Source: an uncultured Coriobacteriia bacterium
GTDB taxonomy: Bacteria > Actinomycetota > Coriobacteriia > Anaerosomatales > PALSA-660
NCBI GenBank assembly: GCA_903831865.1
Contig: CAIKZH010000059.1
Location: 1-45,417, forward strand
Direction of reading: 5' to 3'
Length of the DNA stretch: 45,417 nucleotides
In this document: positions 35,947-44,290 of the stretch, one piece after another
Position numbering within the stretch: the stretch's first letter is position 1
How the letters are laid out: each line of letters opens with the position of its first letter
Translations under genes and position numbers: made by a program
Notes under the pieces: model-generated
Database searches by the model: none
Told to the model about the DNA's origin: nothing
What the model saw: only the letters and a program-made list of their open reading frames with translations

Positions 35947-36687
35947 GTGTACCGACGCCCCCCAGACATCGACGACCCGGACGACGCGGTGCTTCGGGAC
36001 CTGCGCGAGCGCATCGCCGGCACCCGGGCCGTCCTCTTCGATCTGGACGGCACTCTTCTCGACACCGTGGAGCTCATCCGCGTCTCGTTCCGTTTCGCTA
36101 CGAGACGCGTCCTTGGGCGCGCAGTACCCGACAAGGTCACGATGAGCGGCGTCGGTCGTCCGCTCGTGGAGCAGTTCAGAGAGATGGCGCCCGGCCGCGA
36201 AGACGAGCTGGTCGCGGTGTACCGCGACTTCAACATGGCCCATCATGACGAGCTCGCTCGCATCTATCCGGGCACCGTGCGGACGCTTCGCGCGCTCGCC
36301 GCGAGGGGCATGCCGATGGCGGTGGTGACGAGCAAAGGAACGCGTGCCGCCTCGCACGGACTCACCACGTTCGGACTCGCGGGCTTCTTCGATACGGTGG
36401 TCACCGCGGACGACGTCGACCGGCCCAAGCCGGACCCGCTGCCGCTGCTCAGGGCTGGAGAGTCACTGGGCGTGGACATGGGTTATTGTGTCTACCTGGG
36501 TGACAGCCCGCATGATATGCAGGCGGCGCTGGCGGCGGGGACCGTCGCGGTCGCGGCGTTGTGGGGGGCTTTCACGCGGAGTGACGTCCTTGAGCCGGAC
36601 CCCGGTCTTGCACTCGACCGGATCGAGGATCTGTTGCCGCTGCTTCAGGGGGACGTTGGGCGTTTCCGGGTGCGCGCCACGAAGTGA
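35947..36687 (+). CDS. HAD-superfamily phosphatase (PpaX/Gph-like)
   Basis: A 246-residue hydrolase. HAD motif I is VLFDLDGTLLDT (nucleophile Asp in FDLDGT), with the cap domain between; motif II is VVTSKGT, motif III lysine in RPKPDP, and motif IV YLGDSPHDM. The C1 cap of helices and the overall length fit phosphoglycolate phosphatase or pyrophosphatase PpaX; substrate cannot be fixed. A 28-residue N-terminal extension (RRPPDIDDPDDAVLRDLRE) precedes motif I. The GTG start is chosen from the -10 box next to it. It is divergent from the met operon. Confidence 0.88.
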   Translation: MYRRPPDIDDPDDAVLRDLRERIAGTRAVLFDLDGTLLDTVELIRVSFRFATRRVLGRAVPDKVTMSGVGRPLVEQFREMAPGREDELVAVYRDFNMAHHDELARIYPGTVRTLRALAARGMPMAVVTSKGTRAASHGLTTFGLAGFFDTVVTADDVDRPKPDPLPLLRAGESLGVDMGYCVYLGDSPHDMQAALAAGTVAVAALWGAFTRSDVLEPDPGLALDRIEDLLPLLQGDVGRFRVRATK

Positions 36688-36690
36688 GGG

Positions 36691-36707
36691 GCCGCGCTTC
36701 TCGCGGC
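36691..36707. terminator. Small hairpin after the HAD phosphatase gene
   Basis: GCCGCG (36691-36696) and CGCGGC (36702-36707) around CTTCT, four bases past the stop and before the efflux adaptor gene. Six pairs and no T-run, so weak. Confidence 0.35.
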
Positions 36708-36729
36708 AGGACGTGACAGGAGGGGCGTA

Positions 36730-38019
36730 GTGAGCAGGGGCAGGATCATCGCCGCGGTCGTGGTGCTCGCCATCATCGGCGCGGTAGTCGCGGGCGTGCT
36801 CTATTCGAACGCGGCGGGTGCGCCGAGCGTGACCACGGCGAAGGCCAAGACTCAGACGCTCGGCGTGCTGGTGACCGCGTCCGGCAAGATGGAGGCGGCG
36901 TCACGCTACGACGTGTATCCGCCCACTGCCGGCACACTCGACAGCGTCGAGGTGACTGACGGCGCGCACGTCGACGCCGGCGACACGCTCGCCCAGATGG
37001 ACACGGAGCCCCTGGAGCTGCAGGTCCGGCAGGCCGCCTCGGCGGTCGAGCAGGCCGAAGCGCAGCTCGAGTCGATCGACCGCGGAGTGCCCGTGGGGAT
37101 CGACAAGAAGGCGGCCTGCGCGGCGGTATCAGCCGCCAAGGCGGCCTACGACGCGGCCTTGAGCGCCTACCGGGCGTTCCAGTCGGCCTATTCCGCCGCC
37201 CCGCCGCTGGTGAAGCCGTCCATGGTCGCCACTCTCACGGCCCTGAACGTGCAGCAGAAGAACGCCTACGCCTCGTACCTGGCCGCGAAGTCGAATCAGC
37301 ACAAGGTGGCGACGGGCGGTCAGGTCGTCGAGGCCCGCGACGCGGCCGAAGAGGCTGAGAGCGCCGCGGAGTACTCGTTGAAGGTCGCCAAGGACACGCT
37401 GGACAAGGCGACGCTGACGGCTCCGGCCGCCGGCACCGTGGTCTTCAACGCCGTGGGCACGCCGGGCACCGACAACGGGTTGCCGAAGGCCGCCGCAGGA
37501 GCCGCCGTGACGCCCGCGAGTTCGCTCTTCACGATCGTGCAGCTGGGCAGTCTCAACTTCAACGCACAGGTCGACGAGGCCGATGTCGACAAGGTGCGCC
37601 CGGGCATGAAGTCGCAGGTCTCACTCGATGCGTTCCCGAGCGCCAACTTCCAGGGCACGGTCACGACCGTGCGCACGACCGCGATCCAGACCACCACGGG
37701 CGGCATCGCGTTCCCGGTGCTCATCTCCGTACAGCCGGCGGGCAAGAACCTGCTGATCGGCATGAGCGGATCGACCAACATCGAGGTCAACGCGGTGGAG
37801 GGGGCACTCACGGTGCCGATCCAGTCCGTGCTCGACGCCAACGGCGCCAAGTACGTGTTCGTCGTGCAGTCGGGAGGCACCGTCAAGAAGACGAAGGTGC
37901 AACTCGGCGCGCTGACCGACACGCAGGCCCAGGTGCTGAGCGGCCTGGGGGTCGGCGACACCGTCGTGACGAGTAACCTCTCCGGCCTCACCGACGGCGA
38001 GACCGTCCGGACCCAGTAG
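36730..38019 (+). CDS. MacA-like efflux adaptor (membrane fusion protein)
   Basis: A 429-residue periplasmic-type adaptor anchored by an N-terminal segment (residues 6-26). The lipoyl half-motif YPPTAGTLDSVEVTDGAHVDAGD is near residue 62, a helical hairpin rich in Ala and Gln spans about 95-215, and the second lipoyl half is TLTAPAAGTVV. The beta-barrel follows with FNAQVDEADVDKVRPGM, then a membrane-proximal domain ending in VVTSNLSGLTDGETV. In monoderm relatives such adaptors pair with a MacB-type ABC transporter without an outer-membrane channel. The GTG has AGGAGG seven bases upstream. It lies 12 bases ahead of the ATPase gene. The substrate is unknown; peptides, lipids or antibiotics are possible. 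Confidence 0.88.
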   Translation: MSRGRIIAAVVVLAIIGAVVAGVLYSNAAGAPSVTTAKAKTQTLGVLVTASGKMEAASRYDVYPPTAGTLDSVEVTDGAHVDAGDTLAQMDTEPLELQVRQAASAVEQAEAQLESIDRGVPVGIDKKAACAAVSAAKAAYDAALSAYRAFQSAYSAAPPLVKPSMVATLTALNVQQKNAYASYLAAKSNQHKVATGGQVVEARDAAEEAESAAEYSLKVAKDTLDKATLTAPAAGTVVFNAVGTPGTDNGLPKAAAGAAVTPASSLFTIVQLGSLNFNAQVDEADVDKVRPGMKSQVSLDAFPSANFQGTVTTVRTTAIQTTTGGIAFPVLISVQPAGKNLLIGMSGSTNIEVNAVEGALTVPIQSVLDANGAKYVFVVQSGGTVKKTKVQLGALTDTQAQVLSGLGVGDTVVTSNLSGLTDGETVRTQ

Positions 38020-38031
38020 CGGCCCCGCCTC

Positions 38032-38898
38032 GTGCCGAGCCCCGTATCCGAAGATGACCTGAACGCCGCGAACGCCTCGGACGCGACCGGCGCGCCTTCG
38101 GCCGGCCCGCGCGCCGTCCTGCAGCTCGTCGACGTCACGAAGACCTACGCCCTCGAGGGCGTGGACGTCCACGCCCTCGCAGGGGTCACGCTCGACGTCC
38201 ACGACGGCGAGATGCTCTCGATCATGGGGCCGTCCGGGTCGGGCAAGTCCACGCTGATGCACATCATCGGCCTGCTGGACCACCCCACCACCGGAGTCGT
38301 TCGCGTCGAGGGCGAAGACGTGTCAGGCATGACGCCCAACCAGCTGGCCGCGGTGCGCAACAAGCGGATCGGCTTCGTGTTCCAGGCGTTCAACCTGCTC
38401 GCCCGCACGGGTGCGCTCGCCAACGTCGAGCTGCCGCTGGTGTATGCGGGCGTCAGTGGCAGCGAGCGTGTCCGCAGGGCCCGCGAGGCTCTCGAGCGGG
38501 TCGAGCTTGGCGACCGTCTGCATCACACGCCGAGCCAGCTCTCGGGCGGTCAGCAGCAACGCGTCGCCATAGCCCGGGCGCTCGTGACCGATCCGTCGAT
38601 CGTGCTTGCCGACGAACCCACGGGCAACCTCGACTCCCGCTCCGGTATCGAGGTCATGGAGCTGCTCCAGCAGCTCAATGCCGCCGGCATCACGGTGGTG
38701 ATCGTCACGCACGACGCCAACGTCGCCCGGCATGCGCAGCGCATCGTCGAGCTCCGCGACGGCGAGATCGTGCGAGACGAGCAGGTGGCCGACCGGCTCG
38801 ACGCCGCAGCCGAGATGGTGCAGCTCGGGATGAACACGGTGTCGCGTCCCGCGAACGTGGTCGACGGCGCCGGCGTCGCGGGCGGGGCGGCGTCATGA
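38032..38898 (+). CDS. MacB/LolD-type ABC transporter ATP-binding protein
   Basis: A 288-residue ATPase. After a 28-residue non-conserved N tail come Walker [17 protein letters not shown], the Q loop FVFQAFNLL, the signature [15 protein letters not shown], Walker [13 protein letters not shown] and the switch histidine in [16 protein letters not shown] plus DEPTGNLD is characteristic of the MacB/LolD branch. The C-terminal 55 residues are an extension. It starts at GTG and overlaps the permease gene by four bases (ATGA). Confidence 0.93.
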   Translation: MPSPVSEDDLNAANASDATGAPSAGPRAVLQLVDVTKTYALEGVDVHALAGVTLDVHDGEMLSIMGPSGSGKSTLMHIIGLLDHPTTGVVRVEGEDVSGMTPNQLAAVRNKRIGFVFQAFNLLARTGALANVELPLVYAGVSGSERVRRAREALERVELGDRLHHTPSQLSGGQQQRVAIARALVTDPSIVLADEPTGNLDSRSGIEVMELLQQLNAAGITVVIVTHDANVARHAQRIVELRDGEIVRDEQVADRLDAAAEMVQLGMNTVSRPANVVDGAGVAGGAAS

Positions 38899-40100
38899 AC
38901 TTCATCGAGTCCTTCCGCGTGGCCGTGCGGGCGCTGCTCGCCAACAAGGTGCGAAGCACTCTGACCATGCTCGGCGTGATCATCGGGGTCTCGGCGGTGA
39001 TCCTGCTGGTCGCCATCGGGGCCGGAGTGCAGGGGCAGGTCACCAGCACCATCCAGGGACTCGGCAGTAACGTGCTCTTCGTCTTCCCCGGCGTCATCAA
39101 CAGCGGAGGCGGTGGAGGGGGCGGGGGCTTCGGAGGAGGCACCGGCGCCAAGCCCTTCTCGCTCGTCGACCAGCAGACCCTGCAGCGGCAACTCGGCGGT
39201 GTCGACGCCGTGGTGCCTCTCGAGACGGCTCAGGTCACAGCGAAGTACCTCGCCCACTCGGTACTCTCGCAGGCGAACGGATCGACGGACCAGGGGCAGT
39301 CGGTCGTGAGCGCCACCATCGGCGGTGGTCGGTTCTTCAACGCCTCCGAGGACGACGCCGGGGCGCGCGTCTGCCTGATCGGCTACACCGTCAAGACGCA
39401 GCTCTTCTCCAACGGCCAGGACCCCACGAACGAGCCGGTCACCATCAACGGCCAGCGCTTCACCGTGATCGGCTGGTACCAGAAGGTCGGCGGCTCGCTG
39501 GGTGGCGACCAGGACAACGTGATCCGGATGCCGATCACGACCCTGCAGAACCTCACCGGGAACCCGAACGTCTCGATCATCCTTGTGAAGGTGACCGACT
39601 CGTCGCAGATCGACTTCGTACGCAGCCAGATCAAGCGGATACTGTCGCCGTCCTACGGCGACCAGATCACCGTGTTCTCGCAGGATCAGACCCTCGGCAT
39701 CTTCAACCAGCTGCTCGGCACGCTCACGATCATGCTTGCCGGCATCGCGGGCATCTCGCTGCTGGTGGGCGGCATCGGGATCATGAACATCATGCTCGTC
39801 AGCGTGAGCGAGCGCACGCGGGAGATCGGCATCCGCAAGGCCGTGGGCGCTCGCACCTACGACATCCTGAGCCAGTTCGTGATCGAGGCCGTGCTGCTGT
39901 CAGTGAGCGGGGGCATCATCGGTATCATGCTCGGCGCCCTGGGCGCCCTGTCTCTCAGCTCCGTGGTGCCGACGCAGATCACCTGGTGGGCGGTGCTGGT
40001 GGCGTTCTTCTTCTCGGCGGGCGTGGGCGTGTTCTTCGGGGTCTACCCCGCGTGGCGCGCGAGTCGCCTCGACCCGATCGAGGCCCTCCGCTACGAGTAG
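38895..40100 (+). CDS. MacB-type ABC transporter permease
   Basis: A 401-residue permease with the MacB plan: one N-terminal membrane segment ([21 protein letters not shown]), a large extracytoplasmic domain, and three C-terminal segments. The FtsX-like signature [28 protein letters not shown] is present and the protein ends in [13 protein letters not shown]. An unusual run of glycines ([15 protein letters not shown], about residues 71-85) lies in the outer domain. Together with the adaptor and ATPase it forms a full efflux or mechanotransmission system. The gene ends 12 bases from the convergent flavoprotein. Confidence 0.93.
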   Translation: MNFIESFRVAVRALLANKVRSTLTMLGVIIGVSAVILLVAIGAGVQGQVTSTIQGLGSNVLFVFPGVINSGGGGGGGGFGGGTGAKPFSLVDQQTLQRQLGGVDAVVPLETAQVTAKYLAHSVLSQANGSTDQGQSVVSATIGGGRFFNASEDDAGARVCLIGYTVKTQLFSNGQDPTNEPVTINGQRFTVIGWYQKVGGSLGGDQDNVIRMPITTLQNLTGNPNVSIILVKVTDSSQIDFVRSQIKRILSPSYGDQITVFSQDQTLGIFNQLLGTLTIMLAGIAGISLLVGGIGIMNIMLVSVSERTREIGIRKAVGARTYDILSQFVIEAVLLSVSGGIIGIMLGALGALSLSSVVPTQITWWAVLVAFFFSAGVGVFFGVYPAWRASRLDPIEALRYE

Positions 40101-40112
40101 CCGAGCTGGTCT

Positions 40113-40694
40113 CTAGTCTCCCGCCAGCCGCTCGAGCGCCCAGGCCATGTCCCGGCCCAGCGTCTTCATCGTCTCAACGCCCTCGGTGTCCTGCTCCACG
40201 TCGCCGATGGCGCGTCCGTAGCCGACGTTCCAGTAGCTCGAGCCGACCACCAGCATCTCGCTGATCAGGAACAGGTGGTTGATGGTGTCGAATGCGTGGA
40301 TGGCCCCCGCGCGGCGCACCGCGATGATGGCCGCCCCGACCTTGCGCGCGAGCCGGTTGCCGCCCTGCCGCGACGCGTAGCCGAGCCGGTCGATCAGCGC
40401 CTTCGTCTCCGACGTGACGTCGGCGAAGTAGACCGGCGAGGCGATGATGATCCCGTCCGCCTCCAGCGCGCGCGGGATGCACTCCTCGGAGATGTAGTCG
40501 CGAATGCCGGCACAGTTGCCGTCGCGGGTCTCGGCGCACTTACCGCACGCGAGACAGCCGTGCGCCTTCTTGCCCGCGAGCTGCAGGAACTCGCACTCGA
40601 CGCCGGCGGCTCCCAGCTCGTCGAGAGCGTGGCGGACCAGGATCGCGGTGTTGCCGTCCTTGCGGGCGGAACCACTGAACGCGACGACCTTCAC
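40113..40694 (-). CDS. Iron-sulfur flavoprotein (NADPH-dependent FMN reductase family)
   Basis: A 193-residue flavodoxin-like protein. The FMN-binding loop is FSGSARKDGNTAIL near the N terminus. The compact motif CLACGKCAETRDGNC gives CX2CX2CX7C, the [4Fe-4S] signature of the Isf family first described in methanogens; Isf proteins transfer electrons and may handle oxygen species. ASPVYFADVTSETKALIDR is the usual second FMN segment. The GTG has AAGGAGG seven bases upstream. It lies 64 bases after the DUF151 gene. Occurrence fits an anaerobe. Confidence 0.88.
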   Translation of the reverse strand: MKVVAFSGSARKDGNTAILVRHALDELGAAGVECEFLQLAGKKAHGCLACGKCAETRDGNCAGIRDYISEECIPRALEADGIIIASPVYFADVTSETKALIDRLGYASRQGGNRLARKVGAAIIAVRRAGAIHAFDTINHLFLISEMLVVGSSYWNVGYGRAIGDVEQDTEGVETMKTLGRDMAWALERLAGD

Positions 40695-40758
40695 GGGCGC
40701 GCCTCCTTCTTCGGCAGAGTGATCGGGGTGGGCCGCCGGAAGAGTCCGGGCTGACCCT

Positions 40759-41238
40759 CTAGGAGGTGGAGCCGAAATCCTCGGGCGTGACGTGCTCGAG
40801 GAAGTCGCGGAACTCGGCGACCTCCTCCTCGGCCTCCTGCTCCGGAACACCGCCGGCCTCCGCGAGGACGGCCTCGTCGGCGAAGATGGGACAGCCGGCG
40901 CGCACCGCCAGCGCAAGAGCGTCCGACGGCCTGGAATCGACCGTGACCGTGCCGCCTTCGCCCCGCAGGACGATCGACGCGAAGAAGGTGCCGCCTTCGA
41001 CACGGGTGATCTCCACACGCTCGACGACGCGGTCTGTGGCGGTCACGACGCTCAGGAGCAGATCGTGGGTGAGAGGACGGGGCGCTTCGACGCCCTGGAC
41101 CGCGAGCATGATGGCCATCGCTTCCGGATGCCCGATCCAGATCGGGACCACTCGCAAGCCGTCGTCCTCGCGCAGGAGGACCACCGGTTGCCGGTTCGCC
41201 TCATCGAGCCCGAGGCTGTGGATGTGGATCGGGACCAT
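40759..41238 (-). CDS. DUF151 bifunctional nuclease family protein
   Basis: A 159-residue member of the BFN family. Signatures are PVVLLREDDGLRVVPIWIGHPEAMAI and VDSRPSDALALAVRAGCPIFADEAV. Family members have weak RNase/DNase activity in plants; in bacteria the role is not settled. The acidic C tail includes EEEVAEFRDFLEHVTPEDFG, also common in the family. The ATG at 41238 has TTGGAGG seven bases upstream; an earlier in-frame ATG is not supported. Confidence 0.9.
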   Translation of the reverse strand: MVPIHIHSLGLDEANRQPVVLLREDDGLRVVPIWIGHPEAMAIMLAVQGVEAPRPLTHDLLLSVVTATDRVVERVEITRVEGGTFFASIVLRGEGGTVTVDSRPSDALALAVRAGCPIFADEAVLAEAGGVPEQEAEEEVAEFRDFLEHVTPEDFGSTS

Positions 41239-41360
41239 TCGAACGCCTCCAACGGGCTCGATACCCTTCGAGGACATCATAGGGCAGGGACCAGCGGAGG
41301 GCGCCCAGGGGCGGGCCGGGTCGCGCGGACGGTCGGCGGCGACGGCCCGTCTGAGCTTCC

Positions 41361-41390
41361 TTGACGCTCCGCGCGCCTCAACGCTATGGT
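41361..41390 (+). promoter_or_regulatory. Promoter of tRNA-Ile
   Basis: TTGACG (41361-41366), 18 bases, TATGGT (41385-41390). The tRNA begins 24 bases later. Confidence 0.7.
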
Positions 41391-41413
41391 AGCGAAGCGT
41401 TTCGCCACCCCGG

Positions 41414-41490
41414 GGGCCCGTAGCTCAGCTGGTTAGAGCGCACGGCTGATAACCGTGAGGTCATTGGTTCGAATCCAATCGGGCCCACCA
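41414..41490 (+). tRNA. tRNA-Ile (anticodon GAU)
   Basis: A complete cloverleaf. Acceptor GGGCCCG pairs with CGGGCCC, the D arm contains AGCTCAGCTGGTTAGAGC, the anticodon stem is CACGG/CCGTG with loop CTGATAA (GAT at 41448-41450), and the T arm is ATTGG-TTCGAAT-CCAAT. CCA is encoded at 41488-41490. Its 3' half is the probable attachment site of the element that follows. Confidence 0.97.
41461..41490. other. Probable attachment site (attL) in the tRNA-Ile 3' end
   Basis: The recombinase gene runs into the tRNA and stops inside it, so the element boundary lies within or just after these bases. The matching repeat at the other end was not found within the window, so the exact core is undefined. 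Confidence 0.5.
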
Positions 41491-42936
41491 CGATTGATAG
41501 AAGGCCCCGGAGGAGTCCATCTCGAGGACTCCGAAGGGGTCTTTCCACTGGTAGGAGGCTATGCGGCCCTCTTTCACTGTCAGGTTCGAAAGCACCGTGG
41601 CGAGGACCTCTCGCTTCACCTCGTCGGAACCGGCCTCGAAGGTGACCCGAGCTGCCGACGCAACAGCGGCCAGCCTCTCTACCTGCGACGATGTGTCTTT
41701 GGGCGCTGCATCCAGCTCCGCGAGCCGAAGTTCGAAAGTCACGAGCTCCTCTTGGAGCTGAGCTTCCTTGGAGCGGTAGATCTCATCTGACACCGTGCCG
41801 TCCAGGAGTTTGTCCAGCAGCGCACCCTGGCGGGTCCTCACGCTCTCGATCTGCCGGGAGAGGCGTGCCCGCTCCTGCTCGACGTTCGAGCCGCTCCCCG
41901 CGTCACGCTCACGTGCGGCTGCGGCAAGCGCCGTCACGACCTGGGGTGAGATCGCGATGCGTCCGAGCACCTCCTCGACCTGAGCCATCAGGGCTTCCTC
42001 GCGGGTGTAGCGACGCTCGGCACACACGTCGCGGCCTTTGCCGTGCGTGCAGCGGTAGTAGACGTGACCCTTTTGCCGCTCGGCCGTGATCTTGCACCCG
42101 CACACGTCGCAGGTCATAAAGTCGCGCAGCACGAACACGTGGCGCACGCCTTTGTGGGCCTCCCGGTTGGGATTCAGCGCCGACTGCACACGCTCGAACA
42201 GCTGCATCGAGATCAGCGGCTCGTGCACCCCGGGATACAGACGGCCGCAGTAGCGCACCAGCCCCGCGTAGAGCGGATTGTGCAGCACGTGGTGCAAGGT
42301 GGCCGTGCTCACCTTCCCACCCCGCTTGGAGCGCAGGCCACGGCCCTCGAGCTCGGCGGCGAGCTGGGACAGGGACACGAGCCCCGTCGCGTATCGCTCG
42401 AAGGCCCAGACGACCAGCGGTGCGGCGTCAGGGTCGAGCACGAGGCTGCGGCTGTTGCGGTCGTTCAGATACCCGAGCGGCGCCTGATGCGGCCACCCAC
42501 CTTGCTCGACCTTCTCCTGCATCCCTTTGATGACCTCTTGGCGAAGGTTGGCCCCGTACCACTTGGACACCGACAGGTTCACGTCGCGTACGAGCTCGCC
42601 CTCTGGGCCGTCGCCGAGATCGCCCACGACGTAGCGGGTCCTGACCCCGAGCGCATCCTCGAGCGTGCCCTTGTCGGCGAAGTTGCGATACAGCCGGTCC
42701 TGTTTGTGCGCCACGACGACCCTCACGCCGGGATGTGCGGCCAGATACGCGAGCATCTGTCCAAAGGCCCGACGCCCGATGCGACGGGCGGATTCCATCT
42801 CGATGAAACGCTCGGCGATGCTGAGCTTCTCGGCGGCGCAGAAGGCCTCCAAGGCCTTGAGCTGCGCCGGGATGGAGTAACCCTCCTCGGCCTGCTCCCT
42901 GGTGCTCACACGGGCGTAGATGACGCACTCGGCCAT
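41461..42936 (-). CDS. Large serine recombinase (integrase of a mobile element)
   Basis: A 491-residue site-specific recombinase. The resolvase domain starts IYARVSTREQAEEGYSI with catalytic Ser11, and continues with VAHKQDRLYRN. The Recombinase domain follows (APLGYLNDR ... ALHHVLHNPLYAGLVRY-like region), then a zinc ribbon with CDVCGC and CTHGKGRDVC, and a coiled-coil leucine-rich C-terminal part that controls direction. The last residues WARLDSNQ and the stop are antisense tRNA-Ile sequence, so the C terminus depends on integration. The ATG at 42936 has GGAG four bases upstream. No recombination directionality factor is recognised nearby. Confidence 0.93.
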   Translation of the reverse strand: MAECVIYARVSTREQAEEGYSIPAQLKALEAFCAAEKLSIAERFIEMESARRIGRRAFGQMLAYLAAHPGVRVVVAHKQDRLYRNFADKGTLEDALGVRTRYVVGDLGDGPEGELVRDVNLSVSKWYGANLRQEVIKGMQEKVEQGGWPHQAPLGYLNDRNSRSLVLDPDAAPLVVWAFERYATGLVSLSQLAAELEGRGLRSKRGGKVSTATLHHVLHNPLYAGLVRYCGRLYPGVHEPLISMQLFERVQSALNPNREAHKGVRHVFVLRDFMTCDVCGCKITAERQKGHVYYRCTHGKGRDVCAERRYTREEALMAQVEEVLGRIAISPQVVTALAAAARERDAGSGSNVEQERARLSRQIESVRTRQGALLDKLLDGTVSDEIYRSKEAQLQEELVTFELRLAELDAAPKDTSSQVERLAAVASAARVTFEAGSDEVKREVLATVLSNLTVKEGRIASYQWKDPFGVLEMDSSGAFYQSWWARLDSNQ

Positions 42937-42968
42937 CTTCTCCAAGCCCCCTCGCATCCCAGTCGCGA

Positions 42969-43907
42969 TCACTCCGTGCACCGAACCTTACTACCGCCTC
43001 CACGCACGAGATGCCACGGGGGCCGGGGTTGGTCGCCCTCGAACAGGAAGCCAAAGATCGCTCCCTCGTCGTCCGTGAGCTCGAAGAAGCCTTGAGAGCC
43101 CCACCACACGCCGAGCTCCAGGGCCGCATCCTCCAGAGTCTCGGCGCGCCACGCCTCGCCTTTGGGGACCTCGCCGCCGCACGTGCGGTAGCGGTGCTCG
43201 CCCTTGAGCCGTGCAAGCTCTGCAAAGCCTTTGCTCAGGTACTTGCACAGGTAGAGCGCAGCCCGGCGGGAATCGCGAAAGCCGGCTTTGTAGCGGCCCT
43301 GGTCGTCGCCCACGTGGAAGCGGTGTGTGCTCGCGCTCGAGTGCCACCCACGGCGCTCCATAAACGCGGTCCAGGTCTCGATGATGGCCGAGTAGTCCAG
43401 TCGCCACCCACGCCGCATCGCGCCGTGCACGTGCAGCCGGCCGTTTCGTCCTCCGGGCTCGACGATGAAGCAGATCGGTCCCTTGAGCTCGAGGGTCTTG
43501 CCGTGTGCCTTGAGGAATGCCCGCGTGTCGGCCAGCGCCTCAGCCGGGGTCGCCCAACCTGCCGGATCGCCGTTGGTGAAGGTCAGAAGGCGAGTGAGCC
43601 CGTGGTGGCGGACGAAGTGCCTCACCGAGCTCTTGGCCCGTCGCACCGCCCGCAGGTCGTTTCGTTCATCACGCTCCGCCCTTTCCTCCTCAGAGACTTT
43701 GCCACCCCCACTCCCAGAGCCAGAGCTTTGCGAAGGGACGCCACTGGCCACGGCGCTGGCCTCCCAGGTCCCGTCCGGATAGTCGAACACGCGGATCGCC
43801 ACAGGAGGGACCAGACGCTTGAGCTGTCCCAGAGTTCTACGGACAGAAACGTCCTTTGAACAAGGATAGAGACCCTCGCCCTCGCCGGGATGCGGTGGCG
43901 CACTCAC
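42969..43907 (-). CDS. HUH rolling-circle replication initiator (Rep)
   Basis: A 312-residue HUH endonuclease-type Rep. Motif I is RLLTFTNGD (about residues 106-114), motif II is LHVHG with His159 and His161 for the metal, and motif III is YLCKYLSK with Tyr219, Tyr223 and lysines. This set resembles Reps of filamentous phages, microviruses and small plasmids. The N-terminal 100 residues have a Ser/Gly linker (SSGSGSGGG). It nicks one strand to start rolling-circle copying, so the element probably replicates when excised. The GTG overlaps the stop of the small upstream ORF (GTGA); the end lies 33 bases from the recombinase start. Confidence 0.82.
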   Translation of the reverse strand: MSAPPHPGEGEGLYPCSKDVSVRRTLGQLKRLVPPVAIRVFDYPDGTWEASAVASGVPSQSSGSGSGGGKVSEEERAERDERNDLRAVRRAKSSVRHFVRHHGLTRLLTFTNGDPAGWATPAEALADTRAFLKAHGKTLELKGPICFIVEPGGRNGRLHVHGAMRRGWRLDYSAIIETWTAFMERRGWHSSASTHRFHVGDDQGRYKAGFRDSRRAALYLCKYLSKGFAELARLKGEHRYRTCGGEVPKGEAWRAETLEDAALELGVWWGSQGFFELTDDEGAIFGFLFEGDQPRPPWHLVRGGGSKVRCTE

Positions 43908-44230
43908 GGCGTGCCCCCACGACCGGCAACCAGGTCCGCAGACGACCCGAGGCCCGTGCGACCAGGCGGCATCCGCCCAGCGTCCGCGCCATCGCGGGGC
44001 CCTTCGGCCGGGCTACGCCCGACCACAGGTCCCGCGACCGGCGCGAGCGGACGCAGATCAGGCCCCGCAAGCGCACCCAGCTCAGCGAGTCGCAGAAGGG
44101 CCCGGGCGAGCTCGCGCGCACCAGTCTCGCTCAGCGTGCGACCGCGCAGCGCAGCATCTTCGCGCAACGCGTGCACCAGTGTGTCGAACGCTTCGCCCAC
44201 CACGATCCTTCGCAGGTCGGGAACCTGCAA
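43904..44230 (-). CDS. Small ORF coupled to rep
   Basis: I do not recognise this protein of up to 108 residues. The start is a TTG at 44230 or a GTG about ten codons in, which has GAAGGA close upstream. Residues 10-60 look like a helical domain (VVGEAFDTLVHALRED, TLSETGARELARALLRLAEL). The last 45 residues are Gly/Pro/Arg-rich and probably disordered. The stop overlaps the Rep start (GTGA), which argues that the frame is real. It could be a Rep copy-control or DNA-binding protein, but nothing proves that. Confidence 0.6.
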   Translation of the reverse strand: MQVPDLRRIVVGEAFDTLVHALREDAALRGRTLSETGARELARALLRLAELGALAGPDLRPLAPVAGPVVGRSPAEGPRDGADAGRMPPGRTGLGSSADLVAGRGGTP

Positions 44231-44232
44231 AG

Positions 44233-44267
44233 AACCGTGACGCGGCCGCGCTCGAAAACCGTGACGC
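44233..44267. repeat. Direct repeats AACCGTGACGC upstream of rep
   Basis: Two identical 11-mers at 44233-44243 and 44257-44267, 24 bases apart, i.e. a little over two helical turns. Related AACCGT occurs at 45210 and 45219. They could be Rep or regulator binding repeats. Confidence 0.5.
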
Positions 44268-44290
44268 TCAAAGGGCCAGCCCGTGTCCCG

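Noticed and set aside
43011-43859. A 282-codon plus-strand frame over the rep gene
   Set aside because: Antisense to the HUH Rep, which carries all three Rep motifs.
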